This document shows, piece after piece, positions 11,100-23,793 of a DNA stretch of 64,000 nt; the first letter of the stretch is position 1; the number at the start of each line of letters is the position of its first letter. Under the pieces are notes generated by a model. It was not told the origin of the DNA and ran no database searches. It was given only the letters and a program-made list of their open reading frames with translations. Origin of the DNA: Toxorhynchites rutilus septentrionalis (Eukaryota; Arthropoda; Insecta; Diptera; Culicidae); the NCBI RefSeq assembly GCF_029784135.1, contig NC_073746.1:256718994-256782993 (forward strand), given 5' to 3'. The translations under genes were made by a program, and so were the position numbers.

Positions 11100-13306
11100 A
11101 TTTGATATAATCAATCATTTTTCTTTCTTCCTTCCAGAATAATCCCACACATAATTTTCAGCTGGATCTCTTCCGATGTTTTTTTTTTCGTTCTCCTTTT
11201 TTCGGATCATTTACTGATCCTTTCTGCGGATAAATTATGCATCACATTTCGTGTATAATTCTATTTATAAATGGCTTTCTGGCACACACATGTTTAGCCT
11301 CACCATTCCCGATAGGTCTGGGGATTAGCGTAATTGTGTTTGGGGAAAACAAAATCTTTTGCGGTTGAACACGTTCTTTTGGGGAACATTTTTCGATTGA
11401 ACGCAACCGGTGATGTGAATTTTTCGATGTAGATGAACATGCATTTATGTGCGGTGGATTCGTATCAGATATACGGTTGAATAGATCTGAAAATTCTAGT
11501 ATTGATATTATTCGTAGAGAAAAAAATCGTTCGTAGAAATTACGGACACATTTGTACGCAACAAATACAGCGAGGGAGTGGGGGTGGGACAAGACGGTTC
11601 TAAGTGGATTTAGCTAAGGTCATTGTGTTTGATTGCTTTCAGAAGTTACACAAACTGATCATCAGTTGGCTATTTGGTTGGTAGAGAAAAAAATCCTTAT
11701 TTTTACTTACACTCCCAGATTTTATTTAGCATAGATAGAATGACCCTATTTAAGTTGAATATGCATCGCTCTGTCGATGTTTTCTTTTATGTTAGTTTCG
11801 ACAATTGTCCTACCAGAGCGCGTAATCCCTTCGAAAAAAGAGTTGTTTTAACGAGATGGTATCGCTCAGTTGTCAGTTGTAAAAAGTTAGGAAGATACAA
11901 TAAAAAATACAACAGTCTATGCAAAGGTTTCCCAATAAATGTAGTTTTTTTCCAGGCGATTAAGTTAAGATACACATGTAAAATTAGAAAAAAAATTTAA
12001 TTGAAAAAGAATTCATTGAAAAAGCATTTAGACACATTGAATTCTTTATGCCGAAATGGATAACTTCATACTGTTGGTGGCTCTCGTACAACCACCCTGC
12101 CACACAATCAAATAGTGAATTTCATCTCGATACCCAACTTTTTCTTTCAAGGAACAATAAATCATTGAAACAGATTGCATTTCAAGTCACGTATAAAATA
12201 TCATTTTTATGATAGCAATTCGCTTGTTGCCGTCAAGACTAAGCAAATTCTATTGCTCGTTCTTTTAAAAAATAACTCACCTTACCTTAATTCCCAATTG
12301 AAAAAGTGTCGGCTTTTTATTAGAGCAAGTACAGTAAATTTATATTCATTCAAGAAACCAGAAACCAGACCGAATGAATTGTGATTAATACATCTTGATT
12401 ACACTCAAGCACATCCATGTTGAATAGCATAGCCGAAATTCACAGATTTTTTGCATAACCTCTAATCTATGTAAGTGTATTAGGCTCCCACCTTGCACGA
12501 GTCGTACGCTTGAATCAATAGCTAATGTGTCGTAGCCTTCCTACACTGGTTCTATTTCTGTGTGTTATTTACATGTTAATTTATTTTCTCGTATCCAAGC
12601 TACATGAAACAGCGTCTTGTGTTCATTCCTAATGTAATTGAACAAAACTTTTGTGTAACCGCCTCTGCTATGTTCGCTCAGCATTTTGTGTTCTGCTTTT
12701 CAGATCTGCTCCGAAATCGATTCGTGTCGTTTCAATATCTGCCCGAAATGTTCGATGTTTAATGCTCTACTTCTTATTTTTTCTTCTCTTAGGTGAATGC
12801 TCTACTACTACCACTACTACTCGCTCTACTCTAGAATAGCTACTATCTCTCTAACAAGCTCGTAGACTGTAGAATTGCTAGCCGCGTCCTGAGGCGATGT
12901 GGACGGCATTCGCTAGACTTTAATATATATAATTAAGGCAAAAGCCTTTCTCCCGAGAGAACGACTTCGAAAAATTGGTACACGAAGAAGGGAAGAAGGA
13001 AAAGACAAAAGCATGGAAGTTGGTCGAAAGATAAAGTTCCTACTGCCGACTACCAACCGCGAGGGCGGCGGCAAGGTACTGGAAAAGTTTCAATATTCTC
13101 AACCCCCGTGTCTTCCTAATTTTTTGCAAATTCTTATCAATTATCCCCGCGTTCAACCACTCCAACCTCGCTCTTGCACAGAACCCACGGTATCCAACAA
13201 AGTCACCCCCAACTCTTGTACAGTGTGCGTGTTCCACGAAGTCGATTTGGCTTCTGTGTTCTCTGCGACATTGTCAAGTTTGTTTTGCACCAAAATCATA
13301 CATATC
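11100..13306. other. Intergenic stretch, no recognisable gene
   Basis: Several short open frames on both strands, none with a recognisable domain. A short run of CTA/CTAC repeats occurs at ~12800-12830. The GC content rises around 12950-13260, but no homology was recognised. Confidence 0.45.
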
Positions 13307-16081
13307 CCCTTTAAATTAGATGAGTGTTGTGCGTTTAATAATGTAGTTAATTATACATCAAATAAGGTTTTCAAATTTTCAGGTTTCAAATTTCAAGCAT
13401 TATGATTTGTTTGATTATCCGAAAAGTTTTCAACCCTCTCCTTTTTGGGATGCGTATGCTGATGACATGGCCATTATCATATAGAATAAAATGAAGCATA
13501 CTTTCATGTGTTCTGCCATCAGCTAGCCTAGTTAATTGATCGTAACAGTTTTCTTATAAATTGACTGCCGATTGAATGATATTGAATCTCGATTGATCCT
13601 CTACAAAGCTCATGGTATCAAAAAATTTACATTTATTACAATCTCCTGCTTTAATATTTATTTTTAAAGAAACCGAATACCCAAATTATTTGTTCTTTCG
13701 GCTCAAAATATAAATTATCCACTTACTATCCCTGAAGTGGAAAGCACTGTTTTTGAATGTCAACAGCGGGTTTCTTTCCTTCTCCAATTATGCGCAAAAT
13801 GAATGTATGTGTTATAGTATTCGTAAGAGTTGTAGCTTAAGATTTTTATTCGTTGTGTCTCTATATGAACAAGGATGTATGCTGACCATTTATTTAACGT
13901 TTTTTGAGCTTGTTATACTGTTAGTTGTCCAATGTACGTTACACTTAGCAGCGATTTCAGTCTCTGAAAAAGGTAAGATTCTAGCTAAGCACACACTATT
14001 CGCTGCGACTGTTGTAGCCTGATGGTTCCTAGATACAAATATTCAGCCATTTCATGTCAAACCGATATACTGCCCATGTTTGTATAGGAGACTAGCTAAC
14101 CCGGCAAACTTCGTCCCGCCCATTTACTTGATTAATTCTCGAGTAATGCAGAAATTTGTGTTTTATTTGTATGGCAGCCACCCCTAAGAGAGGGGGGAGG
14201 GGTATCTAACCACCATAGAAACATTCATTGCACCCTAAAGTTTCCATATGCCTAATTTGGTTTAATTTGCTTGATTAATTCTCGGGTAATGCAAAAATTT
14301 GTGTTTCATTTGTACGGCAGCCCCCTCTAATAGAGGGGGAAGGAGTATCTTAACACCATAGAAACATTTATTGCATCCTAAAACCTCCACATGCCAAATT
14401 TGGTTTCATTTGCTTGATTAATTCTCGAGTAATGCAGAAATTTGTGTTTCATTTGTATGGCAGCCCCCCCCTTTGAGTGGGGGAAGGACTGTCTAACCAT
14501 CATAGAAACATTTATTGCACCCTAAAACTTTCACATACCAACTTTGGTTTCGTTTGATTGATTAATTTCCGAGTAATGCAAAAAATTGTGTTTCATTTGT
14601 ATGGCAGCCCCCTCTAAGAGAGGGGGAAGGAGTATCTTATCACCATAGAAACATTTATTGCATCCTAAAACCTCCACATGCCAAATTTGGTTTCATTTGC
14701 TTGATTAATTCTCGAGTAATGCAGAAATTTGTGTTTCATTTGTATGGCAGCCCCCCCTTTGAGTGGGGGAAGGACTGTCTAACCATCATAGAAACATTTA
14801 TTGCACCCTAAAACTTTCACATACCAACTTTGGTTTCGTTTGATTGATTAATTTCCGAGTAATGCAAAAAATTGTGTTTCATTTGTATGGCAGCCCCCTC
14901 TAAGAGAGGGGGAAGGAGTATCTTATCACCATAGAAACATTTATTGCATCCTAAAACCTCCACATGCCAAATTTGGTTTCGTTTGCTTGGTTAATTTCCG
15001 AGTAATGCAGAAATTTGTGTTTCATTTGTATGGCAGCCCCCCCTTATAGAGGGGGGAGGGGTCTCAAAATATCACGAAAACCTTCCCCGGCCCCAAAAAC
15101 CCCTACATACCAATTTTCATGTCGATCGGTTCAGTAGTTTCCGAGTCTATAAGAATCAGACAGACAGACAGACATCACTCCATTTTTATATATATAGAAG
15201 ACGTAAACGACAAAATGAACGAAATCGACTTTTTCGCTGTTTCGTATTCTACACAATGCTATACGTTTGCTCAACATGCAAACAAACATTTTTTGTTCGA
15301 AAACATTTGAGCAATTTTGAAAAAACGTTTCCGAAAAATCACTGTTTGTCCGCATAACAGACTTAGTTCCATACAGCTTTCATACATCGTTCGAAAGTCA
15401 ACAATTTTCAGTATTATGTGCTATGAGCTAAATCTACATTTGAATCACATTCTTTGTAGAATCCAAACATGTCTGTCACGAAAGTGTCTTATTACTTAAT
15501 ATTTACTAATAGATGAATATAAGAAACCATTTAAACGCTGCTCATATAATTACTATTTTCTGTACACGATGAACAAAGAGAAGCAATTGTGCTTTTTAAT
15601 GTTATAATTGCCTAAATTTCTGCATTTGAATCTTCAAGTAGATAATGAAACAATCAGATCAGTAGTAAAATTAAAATAATATTGGTTCTTAGCATTGTAA
15701 CTCCTCAACATTGAATTATTCCACATAATCAGCATTTACTCATACCGTTGGAGTAAGTCACTCCACCATCTTTATGCGATTGATCGTGATATCGATAAAT
15801 CATGTTGTTAAAATTACCAACATTGCAGATTGCCTTTACAAATTCTATTTATTGAAAAAACAAGAACCTGCTGTTCTTATCATATCCCAGAGTATTCTTC
15901 AGGAAAAAAGTATTATCATAGACTCACAACAAATCAAGAGCTCCTTTTCCAGACATTTCACTAAATTTCTTCCGAACCTTTTTGATTTTATCCAATAACA
16001 ACTGAAACTACCGACGGAGATGTTTTGACTATTATCGGAATTGTAAATACTAACGCTACAAACAGAGCAACCTGGTGAATA
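13307..16081 (+). repeat. Tandem 2,775-bp repeat, copy 1
   Basis: First of three head-to-tail copies. Identical to the next two at a constant 2,775-bp offset except for A at 13848 where copies 2 and 3 have G; no length difference was seen. The unit comprises about 780 bp of unassigned AT-rich DNA, the hairpin-monomer element (14093-15198) and about 880 bp more of unassigned DNA. Short open frames inside repeat exactly with the unit and have no recognisable content. Confidence 0.95.
14093..15198 (+). mobile_element. Hairpin-monomer element in array copy 1
   Basis: It starts TAGCTAACCCGGCAAACTTC and ends GACAGACAGACAG followed by CATTTTTATATATATAGA. Inside are seven monomers of ~143 bp beginning near 14147, 14290, 14434, 14577, 14721, 14864 and 15007; monomers 3-4 and 5-6 form a nearly exact 287-bp duplicated dimer. 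Each monomer carries a GC-rich inverted run such as CCCCCTCTAAGAGAGGGGG. Direct AGAC flanks both ends (14089-14092, 15199-15202). Comparison with an uninterrupted relative of the flanking sequence near 21860-21890 shows the insertion point. No coding capacity; superfamily not determined. Confidence 0.8.
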
Positions 16082-18856
16082 CCCTTTAAATTAGATGAGT
16101 GTTGTGCGTTTAATAATGTAGTTAATTATACATCAAATAAGGTTTTCAAATTTTCAGGTTTCAAATTTCAAGCATTATGATTTGTTTGATTATCCGAAAA
16201 GTTTTCAACCCTCTCCTTTTTGGGATGCGTATGCTGATGACATGGCCATTATCATATAGAATAAAATGAAGCATACTTTCATGTGTTCTGCCATCAGCTA
16301 GCCTAGTTAATTGATCGTAACAGTTTTCTTATAAATTGACTGCCGATTGAATGATATTGAATCTCGATTGATCCTCTACAAAGCTCATGGTATCAAAAAA
16401 TTTACATTTATTACAATCTCCTGCTTTAATATTTATTTTTAAAGAAACCGAATACCCAAATTATTTGTTCTTTCGGCTCAAAATATAAATTATCCACTTA
16501 CTATCCCTGAAGTGGAAAGCACTGTTTTTGAATGTCAACAGCGGGTTTCTTTCCTTCTCCAATTATGCGCAAAATGAATGTATGTGTTATAGTATTCGTA
16601 AGAGTTGTAGCTTAAGATTTTTGTTCGTTGTGTCTCTATATGAACAAGGATGTATGCTGACCATTTATTTAACGTTTTTTGAGCTTGTTATACTGTTAGT
16701 TGTCCAATGTACGTTACACTTAGCAGCGATTTCAGTCTCTGAAAAAGGTAAGATTCTAGCTAAGCACACACTATTCGCTGCGACTGTTGTAGCCTGATGG
16801 TTCCTAGATACAAATATTCAGCCATTTCATGTCAAACCGATATACTGCCCATGTTTGTATAGGAGACTAGCTAACCCGGCAAACTTCGTCCCGCCCATTT
16901 ACTTGATTAATTCTCGAGTAATGCAGAAATTTGTGTTTTATTTGTATGGCAGCCACCCCTAAGAGAGGGGGGAGGGGTATCTAACCACCATAGAAACATT
17001 CATTGCACCCTAAAGTTTCCATATGCCTAATTTGGTTTAATTTGCTTGATTAATTCTCGGGTAATGCAAAAATTTGTGTTTCATTTGTACGGCAGCCCCC
17101 TCTAATAGAGGGGGAAGGAGTATCTTAACACCATAGAAACATTTATTGCATCCTAAAACCTCCACATGCCAAATTTGGTTTCATTTGCTTGATTAATTCT
17201 CGAGTAATGCAGAAATTTGTGTTTCATTTGTATGGCAGCCCCCCCCTTTGAGTGGGGGAAGGACTGTCTAACCATCATAGAAACATTTATTGCACCCTAA
17301 AACTTTCACATACCAACTTTGGTTTCGTTTGATTGATTAATTTCCGAGTAATGCAAAAAATTGTGTTTCATTTGTATGGCAGCCCCCTCTAAGAGAGGGG
17401 GAAGGAGTATCTTATCACCATAGAAACATTTATTGCATCCTAAAACCTCCACATGCCAAATTTGGTTTCATTTGCTTGATTAATTCTCGAGTAATGCAGA
17501 AATTTGTGTTTCATTTGTATGGCAGCCCCCCCTTTGAGTGGGGGAAGGACTGTCTAACCATCATAGAAACATTTATTGCACCCTAAAACTTTCACATACC
17601 AACTTTGGTTTCGTTTGATTGATTAATTTCCGAGTAATGCAAAAAATTGTGTTTCATTTGTATGGCAGCCCCCTCTAAGAGAGGGGGAAGGAGTATCTTA
17701 TCACCATAGAAACATTTATTGCATCCTAAAACCTCCACATGCCAAATTTGGTTTCGTTTGCTTGGTTAATTTCCGAGTAATGCAGAAATTTGTGTTTCAT
17801 TTGTATGGCAGCCCCCCCTTATAGAGGGGGGAGGGGTCTCAAAATATCACGAAAACCTTCCCCGGCCCCAAAAACCCCTACATACCAATTTTCATGTCGA
17901 TCGGTTCAGTAGTTTCCGAGTCTATAAGAATCAGACAGACAGACAGACATCACTCCATTTTTATATATATAGAAGACGTAAACGACAAAATGAACGAAAT
18001 CGACTTTTTCGCTGTTTCGTATTCTACACAATGCTATACGTTTGCTCAACATGCAAACAAACATTTTTTGTTCGAAAACATTTGAGCAATTTTGAAAAAA
18101 CGTTTCCGAAAAATCACTGTTTGTCCGCATAACAGACTTAGTTCCATACAGCTTTCATACATCGTTCGAAAGTCAACAATTTTCAGTATTATGTGCTATG
18201 AGCTAAATCTACATTTGAATCACATTCTTTGTAGAATCCAAACATGTCTGTCACGAAAGTGTCTTATTACTTAATATTTACTAATAGATGAATATAAGAA
18301 ACCATTTAAACGCTGCTCATATAATTACTATTTTCTGTACACGATGAACAAAGAGAAGCAATTGTGCTTTTTAATGTTATAATTGCCTAAATTTCTGCAT
18401 TTGAATCTTCAAGTAGATAATGAAACAATCAGATCAGTAGTAAAATTAAAATAATATTGGTTCTTAGCATTGTAACTCCTCAACATTGAATTATTCCACA
18501 TAATCAGCATTTACTCATACCGTTGGAGTAAGTCACTCCACCATCTTTATGCGATTGATCGTGATATCGATAAATCATGTTGTTAAAATTACCAACATTG
18601 CAGATTGCCTTTACAAATTCTATTTATTGAAAAAACAAGAACCTGCTGTTCTTATCATATCCCAGAGTATTCTTCAGGAAAAAAGTATTATCATAGACTC
18701 ACAACAAATCAAGAGCTCCTTTTCCAGACATTTCACTAAATTTCTTCCGAACCTTTTTGATTTTATCCAATAACAACTGAAACTACCGACGGAGATGTTT
18801 TGACTATTATCGGAATTGTAAATACTAACGCTACAAACAGAGCAACCTGGTGAATA
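16082..18856 (+). repeat. Tandem 2,775-bp repeat, copy 2
   Basis: Appears identical to copy 3. The junction with copy 1 at ~16079-16082 fuses CCTGGTGA from the unit end to CCCTTTAAATTAG from the unit start with about three filler bases. Confidence 0.95.
16868..17973 (+). mobile_element. Hairpin-monomer element in array copy 2
   Basis: Same element carried along by the tandem duplication, not an independent insertion: the flanks are identical in all three units. Confidence 0.8.
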
Positions 18857-21628
18857 CCCTTTAAATTAGATGAGTGTTGTGCGTTTAATAATGTAGTTAA
18901 TTATACATCAAATAAGGTTTTCAAATTTTCAGGTTTCAAATTTCAAGCATTATGATTTGTTTGATTATCCGAAAAGTTTTCAACCCTCTCCTTTTTGGGA
19001 TGCGTATGCTGATGACATGGCCATTATCATATAGAATAAAATGAAGCATACTTTCATGTGTTCTGCCATCAGCTAGCCTAGTTAATTGATCGTAACAGTT
19101 TTCTTATAAATTGACTGCCGATTGAATGATATTGAATCTCGATTGATCCTCTACAAAGCTCATGGTATCAAAAAATTTACATTTATTACAATCTCCTGCT
19201 TTAATATTTATTTTTAAAGAAACCGAATACCCAAATTATTTGTTCTTTCGGCTCAAAATATAAATTATCCACTTACTATCCCTGAAGTGGAAAGCACTGT
19301 TTTTGAATGTCAACAGCGGGTTTCTTTCCTTCTCCAATTATGCGCAAAATGAATGTATGTGTTATAGTATTCGTAAGAGTTGTAGCTTAAGATTTTTGTT
19401 CGTTGTGTCTCTATATGAACAAGGATGTATGCTGACCATTTATTTAACGTTTTTTGAGCTTGTTATACTGTTAGTTGTCCAATGTACGTTACACTTAGCA
19501 GCGATTTCAGTCTCTGAAAAAGGTAAGATTCTAGCTAAGCACACACTATTCGCTGCGACTGTTGTAGCCTGATGGTTCCTAGATACAAATATTCAGCCAT
19601 TTCATGTCAAACCGATATACTGCCCATGTTTGTATAGGAGACTAGCTAACCCGGCAAACTTCGTCCCGCCCATTTACTTGATTAATTCTCGAGTAATGCA
19701 GAAATTTGTGTTTTATTTGTATGGCAGCCACCCCTAAGAGAGGGGGGAGGGGTATCTAACCACCATAGAAACATTCATTGCACCCTAAAGTTTCCATATG
19801 CCTAATTTGGTTTAATTTGCTTGATTAATTCTCGGGTAATGCAAAAATTTGTGTTTCATTTGTACGGCAGCCCCCTCTAATAGAGGGGGAAGGAGTATCT
19901 TAACACCATAGAAACATTTATTGCATCCTAAAACCTCCACATGCCAAATTTGGTTTCATTTGCTTGATTAATTCTCGAGTAATGCAGAAATTTGTGTTTC
20001 ATTTGTATGGCAGCCCCCCCCTTTGAGTGGGGGAAGGACTGTCTAACCATCATAGAAACATTTATTGCACCCTAAAACTTTCACATACCAACTTTGGTTT
20101 CGTTTGATTGATTAATTTCCGAGTAATGCAAAAAATTGTGTTTCATTTGTATGGCAGCCCCCTCTAAGAGAGGGGGAAGGAGTATCTTATCACCATAGAA
20201 ACATTTATTGCATCCTAAAACCTCCACATGCCAAATTTGGTTTCATTTGCTTGATTAATTCTCGAGTAATGCAGAAATTTGTGTTTCATTTGTATGGCAG
20301 CCCCCCCTTTGAGTGGGGGAAGGACTGTCTAACCATCATAGAAACATTTATTGCACCCTAAAACTTTCACATACCAACTTTGGTTTCGTTTGATTGATTA
20401 ATTTCCGAGTAATGCAAAAAATTGTGTTTCATTTGTATGGCAGCCCCCTCTAAGAGAGGGGGAAGGAGTATCTTATCACCATAGAAACATTTATTGCATC
20501 CTAAAACCTCCACATGCCAAATTTGGTTTCGTTTGCTTGGTTAATTTCCGAGTAATGCAGAAATTTGTGTTTCATTTGTATGGCAGCCCCCCCTTATAGA
20601 GGGGGGAGGGGTCTCAAAATATCACGAAAACCTTCCCCGGCCCCAAAAACCCCTACATACCAATTTTCATGTCGATCGGTTCAGTAGTTTCCGAGTCTAT
20701 AAGAATCAGACAGACAGACAGACATCACTCCATTTTTATATATATAGAAGACGTAAACGACAAAATGAACGAAATCGACTTTTTCGCTGTTTCGTATTCT
20801 ACACAATGCTATACGTTTGCTCAACATGCAAACAAACATTTTTTGTTCGAAAACATTTGAGCAATTTTGAAAAAACGTTTCCGAAAAATCACTGTTTGTC
20901 CGCATAACAGACTTAGTTCCATACAGCTTTCATACATCGTTCGAAAGTCAACAATTTTCAGTATTATGTGCTATGAGCTAAATCTACATTTGAATCACAT
21001 TCTTTGTAGAATCCAAACATGTCTGTCACGAAAGTGTCTTATTACTTAATATTTACTAATAGATGAATATAAGAAACCATTTAAACGCTGCTCATATAAT
21101 TACTATTTTCTGTACACGATGAACAAAGAGAAGCAATTGTGCTTTTTAATGTTATAATTGCCTAAATTTCTGCATTTGAATCTTCAAGTAGATAATGAAA
21201 CAATCAGATCAGTAGTAAAATTAAAATAATATTGGTTCTTAGCATTGTAACTCCTCAACATTGAATTATTCCACATAATCAGCATTTACTCATACCGTTG
21301 GAGTAAGTCACTCCACCATCTTTATGCGATTGATCGTGATATCGATAAATCATGTTGTTAAAATTACCAACATTGCAGATTGCCTTTACAAATTCTATTT
21401 ATTGAAAAAACAAGAACCTGCTGTTCTTATCATATCCCAGAGTATTCTTCAGGAAAAAAGTATTATCATAGACTCACAACAAATCAAGAGCTCCTTTTCC
21501 AGACATTTCACTAAATTTCTTCCGAACCTTTTTGATTTTATCCAATAACAACTGAAACTACCGACGGAGATGTTTTGACTATTATCGGAATTGTAAATAC
21601 TAACGCTACAAACAGAGCAACCTGGTGA
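18857..21628 (+). repeat. Tandem 2,775-bp repeat, copy 3
   Basis: Last copy; homology stops at CCTGGTGA (21621-21628), after which single-copy sequence begins (TTACGTCTAGC). The presence of one natural left edge (13306) and one natural right edge (21628) shows how the unit lay before amplification. Confidence 0.95.
19643..20748 (+). mobile_element. Hairpin-monomer element in array copy 3
   Basis: Same element carried along by the tandem duplication, with identical flanks. Confidence 0.8.
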
Positions 21629-21636
21629 TTACGTCT

Positions 21637-22432
21637 AGCTATGCGGACAAATATTCATTGAAACGATTGATTGTCCGCATAAATAGACGCAAGCGTTTTC
21701 CAAATGGAAATAATACGTTATAATCCGCAAAATCACCTAGGCCCTCTTTTTGCCGATAATATCCTTCAACGGGACAGATCGTTTCATCGGAAATTTGCAT
21801 GGCTATGCTTGTAGGTCAAAAAACAACAAAAACGCGCTTTCCCAACACTAATGGTGTTGTCGATTACGTCTCCTATGCAATCATGGGCAGTATAGTGGTT
21901 CTCAGATTTTCGTGAAAAGTGTTAATTTTGTTTTTTATCGCTAAAGGGGAAAAAAATATTTTTTGAATTATCGGTTAACTTTAAAGATCATAACTTCAAA
22001 ACGAAAAAACACATTTCTGATTTTTAGATATGTTATGTGGAAAAATCTCTGATTTAAAAAAAAATAAATATGGCGCCCTTGATCCCGAGACCATGAAGAT
22101 TATGAATATCAAATAGAATCAATAATTATGAAAGCAGAATCCATTTTTTCGTAAGTATAATATTTTTGCAAAGAAGACTATTCCCTTTAATTTGATATGT
22201 CGAACATCAAAATCGGTGTAGTAGTTCAAAATTTATGAATTTTTGAAAAAAGTCATTTTGGAAAAAAAGAGGGGGCAAGTTGGTTTTTCACACCACCTTA
22301 AAATAGAAATGGTCACCCTAATTAAAAAAAATCAAAAATACGGGTCTAATGTTTTGCGATAAAGAACAAAATTGCCACTTTTCCCAAAAATCTGAGAACC
22401 ACTATACCGGTTTGACATGGAATGGCTGAATT
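21637..22432 (-). repeat. Inverted, diverged relative of the array unit's internal sequence
   Basis: Reversed, 22407-22432 plus 21861-21890 read ATTCAGCCATTCCATGTCAA through TGCCCATGATTGCATAGG and on to GAGACGTAATCGAC. That is the sequence around the element insertion in each unit (14034-14092 and 15199 onward), but here without the hairpin-monomer element. A perfect 11-bp stem, TATGCGGACAA with TTGTCCGCATA, lies at 21640-21681. Homology beyond ~50 bp on each side is weak. Confidence 0.65.
21891..22406. mobile_element. 516-bp MITE with ~55-bp terminal inverted repeats and TA duplication
   Basis: Both ends read TATAGTGGTTCTCAGATTTT inward and stay similar over ~55 bp (TTTTATCGC at the inner end). 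It splits the sequence GGGCAGTATATCGG, known uninterrupted from the array units, at a TA, so the target duplication is TA. The interior is AT-rich and non-coding. Confidence 0.85.
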
Positions 22433-23050
22433 ACTATAATACTAGAATAATAATTGTTTCAAACAAACCGTGTCGAATTATCAAGGCTATCTGACATTTA
22501 ATTCACAAGATTAAATTTATCTTTTTTTGAGAAAACTTTAATAAAAATATCATCTGATATCCTAGAGTCTAATTTTGTTTTAGAGTTATTGACAAATTAA
22601 CCTTGAAATACCAATACCCGTGTATGCTAGTATTTTACGTCATCTGTTGAACGTAGAGTGTCATACGGAAACCTTTTGGCAGACGATAGAAGATCATATT
22701 TGATGAAAAAATCTTCTACGCATATGGTCGAATCTCAACTATAATAGTACTATGAAAGCACGGTACATGGAACGATTATGTTAATTCCATTTGAATGATG
22801 AGAAAATTTTATACTGGCAACAATACTTAAGTTATTGGAATAAAGTAACGTTTCAGGAGTAACAACCTTAAAAGTTAATGTTTTCAACGTTATACTAGTT
22901 TTCTCCCAAAAATTTATAATAAACTTGTTTGTTCCTATCTACTATCAAAATAATGCTATCTAACCACTCTATAATTTATTTGTAGGGACTATCATGCTGC
23001 CTCTTCTACTTTAGCTGCCATACTATTTCTAGCATTTTTTTATCAGTCTC
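22433..23050. other. Intergenic AT-rich stretch
   Basis: No gene or element recognised. Confidence 0.45.
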
Positions 23051-23219
23051 CAATTACAATCTTCAAAAACCACAATTTTTAGTCCACTGTGTTCACATAG
23101 CGTACTTGATCTCCACGTGTAGATTTGCTACCCTGGCGCTAACGAACAATAACAAAACCATCAAGTATGCTGTGGGGATACAGTGGAGTAAAAATCGTAG
23201 TTTTTGAAGATTCTAAGTG
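23051..23219. mobile_element. ~170-bp hairpin MITE
   Basis: Arms of about 60 bp are inverted: ATCTTCAAAAACCACAATTT with AGTCCACTGTG on the left, and CAGTGGAGTAAAAATCGTAG with TTTTTGAAGATT on the right; the pairing continues inward through GCGTACTTGAT / ATCAAGTATGC. A single related arm (GGAGTAAAAACCGTGATTTT) is at 50980-51016. Confidence 0.7.
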
Positions 23220-23242
23220 AAGGCTCATTATGTAGGGTTTAA

Positions 23243-23372
23243 AATGGTCGGTGTTAAGTCAGACTGCACCATGTGATTAAACGTGATGTATAATAATTGT
23301 AAATCAAGTCTCGCGTCCAGAATAGATAGCTATTTGGCTTCCTACATGTACATGGTCCACTCTGACTACTTC
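23243..23372. mobile_element. Short MITE related to the 9.2-kb copy
   Basis: Left end GGTCGGTGTTAAGTCAGACT, right end reversed AGTAGTCAGAGTGGACCATG; same family as 9215-9440 but shorter. Confidence 0.45.
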
Positions 23373-23793
23373 AATCAATAACTTGTTAGGACTTGGGTCA
23401 CTATGCTTGAGCAATTTTAAAATATTTTTTCAATCAATTAACAGTTGTACAGTCAAAGTGTCTTCATATTGTACCATTTTCGTTCAAATATTGTCGAAAA
23501 TACTTCCGATCAAATATTACATAGCACTTGTAAGGGAGGGAGGAGATTTCACATCTTGCTGTTTTCTGTTATGAAAATGAGGGAGAGACTGGGGTCGCTC
23601 AAAGTTCTGGTAACGTAACTCGAATTGTTTCAGGTTCTACTAATCGGCGTTAGTGCAGAATCAATATTCGGCAAATGACATGTTCCCACTATTTTTTAAC
23701 TCAACTCATTCAACTCATTACAATTATCCACCATCGTAGGCAGTCTTCAGAATGCAAGTTTTCCGTACTCAATTGAAACCTCCCTGGCTGATA

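Noticed and set aside
13753..21548. Small open frames (60-89 aa) repeated three times in the 2,775-bp array, one with a membrane-like segment
   Set aside because: They repeat only because the DNA unit repeats, have no recognisable domain, and some lie in the non-coding hairpin-monomer element.
13307..21628. CRISPR-like or satellite array
   Set aside because: The units are 2.8 kb and the inner monomers are contiguous ~143-bp tandem repeats without spacers; the surroundings are an insect genome.
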